Part shown: positions 61,650 to 64,000 of the stretch, piece by piece
Numbering within the stretch: the stretch's first letter is position 1
How the letters are laid out: every line of letters begins with the position of its first letter
Source: Prochilodus magdalenae
Taxonomy: Eukaryota > Chordata > Actinopteri > Characiformes > Prochilodontidae
NCBI GenBank assembly: GCA_024036415.1
Contig: JAMWET010003934.1
Span: 1,057,501 to 1,121,500, forward strand
DNA: 64,000 bases
Direction of reading: 5' to 3'
Position numbers and translations under genes: made by a program
Notes under the pieces: model-generated
Database searches by the model: none
Seen by the model: the letters and a program-made list of their open reading frames with translations, nothing else
What the model was told of the DNA's origin: nothing

Positions 61650-62350
61650 TGATCACACTGAACACCATCGTTCTCCACACTACATCATCCATCTCCAGTA
61701 AATACTATTATTATCAAAAGCCATCATACCTAATAATGAAGGTGAATGGACTTTTGATTAGGCTAACTTCGGTACATTTGCCTCCATGAATCTCCATGAA
61801 GCACCATCATTCACCAGGAAACACTACTGTCCTCCACCAAAAGCCATTATTCTCCATCAAACATCTTTCTCTACCAAACACCATCATCCTCCACCCAACA
61901 CCATAATTCTCATCCTCCAGGAAACACCATCAATGTCCAAAAAACATCATCATCTTCCAACAAACATCATCTTCTTCCAACAAACACCATCGATCTTCAA
62001 TGAACACCATCATTCACTAAAAAAGCACCAACAATCTCCAATAAACACCGTCATCCTCCACCCAACATCATAATTCACATTCTCCAGGAAACACCATCAT
62101 AATCCAATAAACATCATCATCCTCCACCCAACACCATAATCCTCATCCTCCAGGAAACACCATCAATGTCCAAAAAACATCATCATCTTCCACCAAACAC
62201 CATCGATCTTCAATGAACACCATCATTCACTAAAAAACAACATCATCATCCTCCACCAAACACTATCAATCTCCAATAAACACCGTCATCCTCCACCCAA
62301 CACCATAAATCTCCAATAAACACCATCAATCTCCAGTAAACACAGTCTTT
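61650..62350. repeat. 20-bp minisatellite, copy 2 (main array)
   Basis: About 30 units of CACCATCATCCTCCACCAAA with variants (CAATCTCCAATAAA, CATCTTCCAACAAA). Some larger blocks are themselves duplicated: 61861-62000 and 62089-62230 are nearly the same. It opens a His/Pro/Ile-rich frame which is not a gene. Confidence 0.93.
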
Positions 62351-63553
62351 CTCAAAAACCATCATATCTAACAACATCAGGCGAAGGGACTACTGATGAG
62401 CGCTAGCCTGTTGGCTAACGTGGGTACATTTATGTTTATGTAAATGTGGATGTTGATCCATGTTCAATGTCCCTTTAAAAAATAAATGAACTAAAAACCA
62501 AAAAAAAACAAAAACAAATCTTATAGTGTTTGTTAATCCATCTCCATTAGAGTAACACTATTCTCACAGAAATACTACTATGAATAGATCGGAAAGATTT
62601 CAGTGGAGGTAACTGTTTCAACAATAAACAAATAAATAATGAAATGGATTATAATGACTCCAATTGTCTGTCAATACTTCTTGTTGAATACATTGTAATT
62701 GCTTGCCAAACACTGTGTATGCTATAATGCCAGATGACTAATGGAATAGCAAATAAAGGTGAAACTACGGTAGTCAGTCAGTGCAAAACAAATTAACATT
62801 CCAGAAAACAAAATTACAAAGGTAAAAACACATTTACAAGACGAGTAGCACTTTTATCAGTACCGAAACACTTTTACAAACGGTGAATTCTGATGGAAAG
62901 GAGTAGGTCTAACACATAGGAAGGGCTCATTGCAGACCCTTGTCAATCAAACCCTTGTCTGTTTTGCAGTGGTAGAGTGGGTGTAGTGTGGGATGGCAGA
63001 AATGCTAAAGCATGTCCATGTCTGTGGCACGTATTTTAGCCAGCTGGCAGCTTTGTTTTTCCTATGGAAGGTCTTTAGAGTTTTTAAAGAGCAGACAGAA
63101 GAAACAGTCGGACAGGCGTCTAAACCACGTGAGCTGTACAAGGTGGGCTGTTTTGCAAAAGCCCTCAGCCATTTTGAGCTAGCTAGCTGTTTATCCACTA
63201 TGGCTAGTGTTACAGACAACTTACTTTCCTTAACATTTCCAACTCCAAATGGTTTAGGCGTCGCCTGTTCGTCTCTTTCGTCCACCCACTCTACAAAAAC
63301 TCTACAAAACAGTTGTTTGCAGTTTAAAATTGGTTTTGCTTTTGTAATTTTGTTTTCTAGAATGTTTTTTTTTTTTTCATTTGTAAATGTGTTTTTATTT
63401 TTTAGTATTGTTTTATCAAATGTTAATTTGTTTTGCTCCCCTCGGTGACCGTATGGAACAGTTCACTAAAACATGCCCCAAATGATATTTGCTAATTGCT
63501 GCTAAACGGTCTCTTGCATGTAACTAAATGATCTCAAACTCATTTCCTTTCAT
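62351..63553. other. Downstream of myf6, no gene recognised
   Basis: The 62947-63448 frames on both strands overlap each other and show no known domain. This stretch lies 3' of the myf6 polyadenylation signal. Confidence 0.4.
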
Positions 63554-63558
63554 TCCTT

Positions 63559-63564
63559 TTTATT
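63559..63564 (-). terminator. myf6: Candidate myf6 polyadenylation signal
   Basis: Minus-strand AATAAA about 265 bases after the myf6 stop codon, the first clear canonical signal in that direction. Confidence 0.5.
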
Positions 63565-63828
63565 CATAAATACAAAATAATTTAGGTAGTAATAATATAT
63601 TACAGTCTCTGTACATATTATATGAAAGAATATATGATTTGCCAGGAATCACTCTATTGATGAAAAATTACCATAAAAGACTGGAATCACGTATAGCACT
63701 ATAATACACTGGCCAAAACATTCACAAATAAAAATGTGATTTTTTTTTTGTTAATAAAAATAAACAACAACAAAATTGAAACATAACACAAATGTGGAAA
63801 TGTGAGACAACTTCCCATTCATCCTTCC

Positions 63829-63988
63829 TCATTTTTCTGTGCTCTCCTCAGGACAGTGCACTTTAGTGTCGTCTGTGGAAATGCTGTTAACGATAGAGGA
63901 GAGGCGGCGAAGGCTGGACGCTGATGACTCTGTTGTACATCCTAAACATCCAAAACCAAAAGATTTCTGCACGTTAGACTCAGAAACA
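63829..63988 (-). CDS. myf6: myf6 (mrf4) last exon, C terminus
   Basis: 52 residues plus TGA, read on the minus strand after an acceptor TTACTGTTTCAG at 64000-63989. The central SSASSLRRLSSIVNSIS is helix III of the myogenic factors. The ending, with ESTEK immediately before the stop, matches the EK terminus of MRF4/Myf6 rather than Myf5 (YHIL), MyoD or myogenin. The frame requires one base of the exon to complete a codon begun in the previous exon, which lies outside the window together with the bHLH exon. Myf6 is a bHLH activator of muscle determination and differentiation that binds E-boxes. Its place upstream of, and in tandem with, myf5 is the vertebrate arrangement. If the exon really starts further right than 63988, the acceptor would be outside the window. 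Confidence 0.9.
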
Positions 63989-64000
63989 CTGAAACAGTAA

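Noticed and set aside
61786..62073. 95-codon His/Pro/Ile-rich frame, and the array itself as a possible CRISPR
   Set aside because: A 20-bp tandem minisatellite with no unique spacers, in a vertebrate genome.
62947..63448. Opposing frames of 112 and 151 codons
   Set aside because: They overlap on opposite strands, have no domain, and lie just 3' of myf6; likely chance.
1..64000. tRNA, rRNA or microRNA genes
   Set aside because: No cloverleaf A/B-box pair or convincing miRNA hairpin was noticed by eye. AT hairpins near 11.6 kb are microsatellite. A covariance-model scan was not possible here.

Overview
The window looks like vertebrate genomic DNA from a ray-finned fish. It is AT-rich, with short exons separated by kilobase introns bounded by GT..AG. 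Microsatellites are abundant, and the debris of Tc1-like, MITE, solo-LTR and LINE elements is typical of teleosts. The proteins are vertebrate-specific and Myf5 resembles teleost Myf5 most. No bacterial gene, operon, CRISPR array or RNA gene was seen, and the species cannot be named from sequence alone. Nearly all of the longer open reading frames are chance or repeat-derived; only five of them overlap real coding exons (three lin7a, myf5 exon 1, and one shadowing myf5 exon 3), and two myf5/myf6 exons were found only by reading splice sites.

Layout. Positions 1 to about 42.4 kb carry the 3' two thirds of lin7a on the + strand. Coding exons lie at 13742-13813, 24003-24212 and 33508-33723, and a probable spliced 3'UTR exon lies at 40392 to about 42375. 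The upstream exons (start codon and most of the L27 domain) were not found and are presumably to the left. A 4 kb intergenic stretch follows, with two blocks of a 38-bp minisatellite. Next is a complete three-exon myf5 on the - strand (exon 1 50834-51274, exon 2 47554-47629, exon 3 46798-46970; 229 codons plus stop) with a recognisable TATA/CCAAT/E-box promoter near 51.55-51.61 kb. About 12.5 kb further, at the right edge, is the last coding exon of myf6 (mrf4) on the - strand (63829-63988), its other exons being outside the window. The order and orientation (lin7a convergent with a myf6-myf5 tandem pair) is the same as on human chromosome 12q21.

Roles. lin7a encodes a small L27/PDZ scaffold of cell junctions and synapses. 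myf5 and myf6 are paralogous bHLH muscle-determination factors that in other vertebrates share long-range enhancers spread across this neighbourhood. The large non-coding stretches may therefore hold muscle enhancers, but none can be proved without comparison. Candidate conserved blocks and insulator-like motifs are listed with low confidence.

Repeats. Two solo LTRs of one family have intact 5-bp target duplications. There are four copies of a roughly 0.5 kb MITE-like family, an internally deleted Tc1-like element with almost perfect 31-bp inverted repeats, several older Tc1-like remnants and a LINE reverse-transcriptase fragment. Three minisatellite families each occur twice, and an AT microsatellite has captured copies of a nearby unique 42-bp segment in both orientations. 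I found no sign of a novel multi-gene system. The most interesting points are the lin7a 3'UTR intron, the structure of the (TA)n locus and the minisatellite pair between lin7a and myf5.
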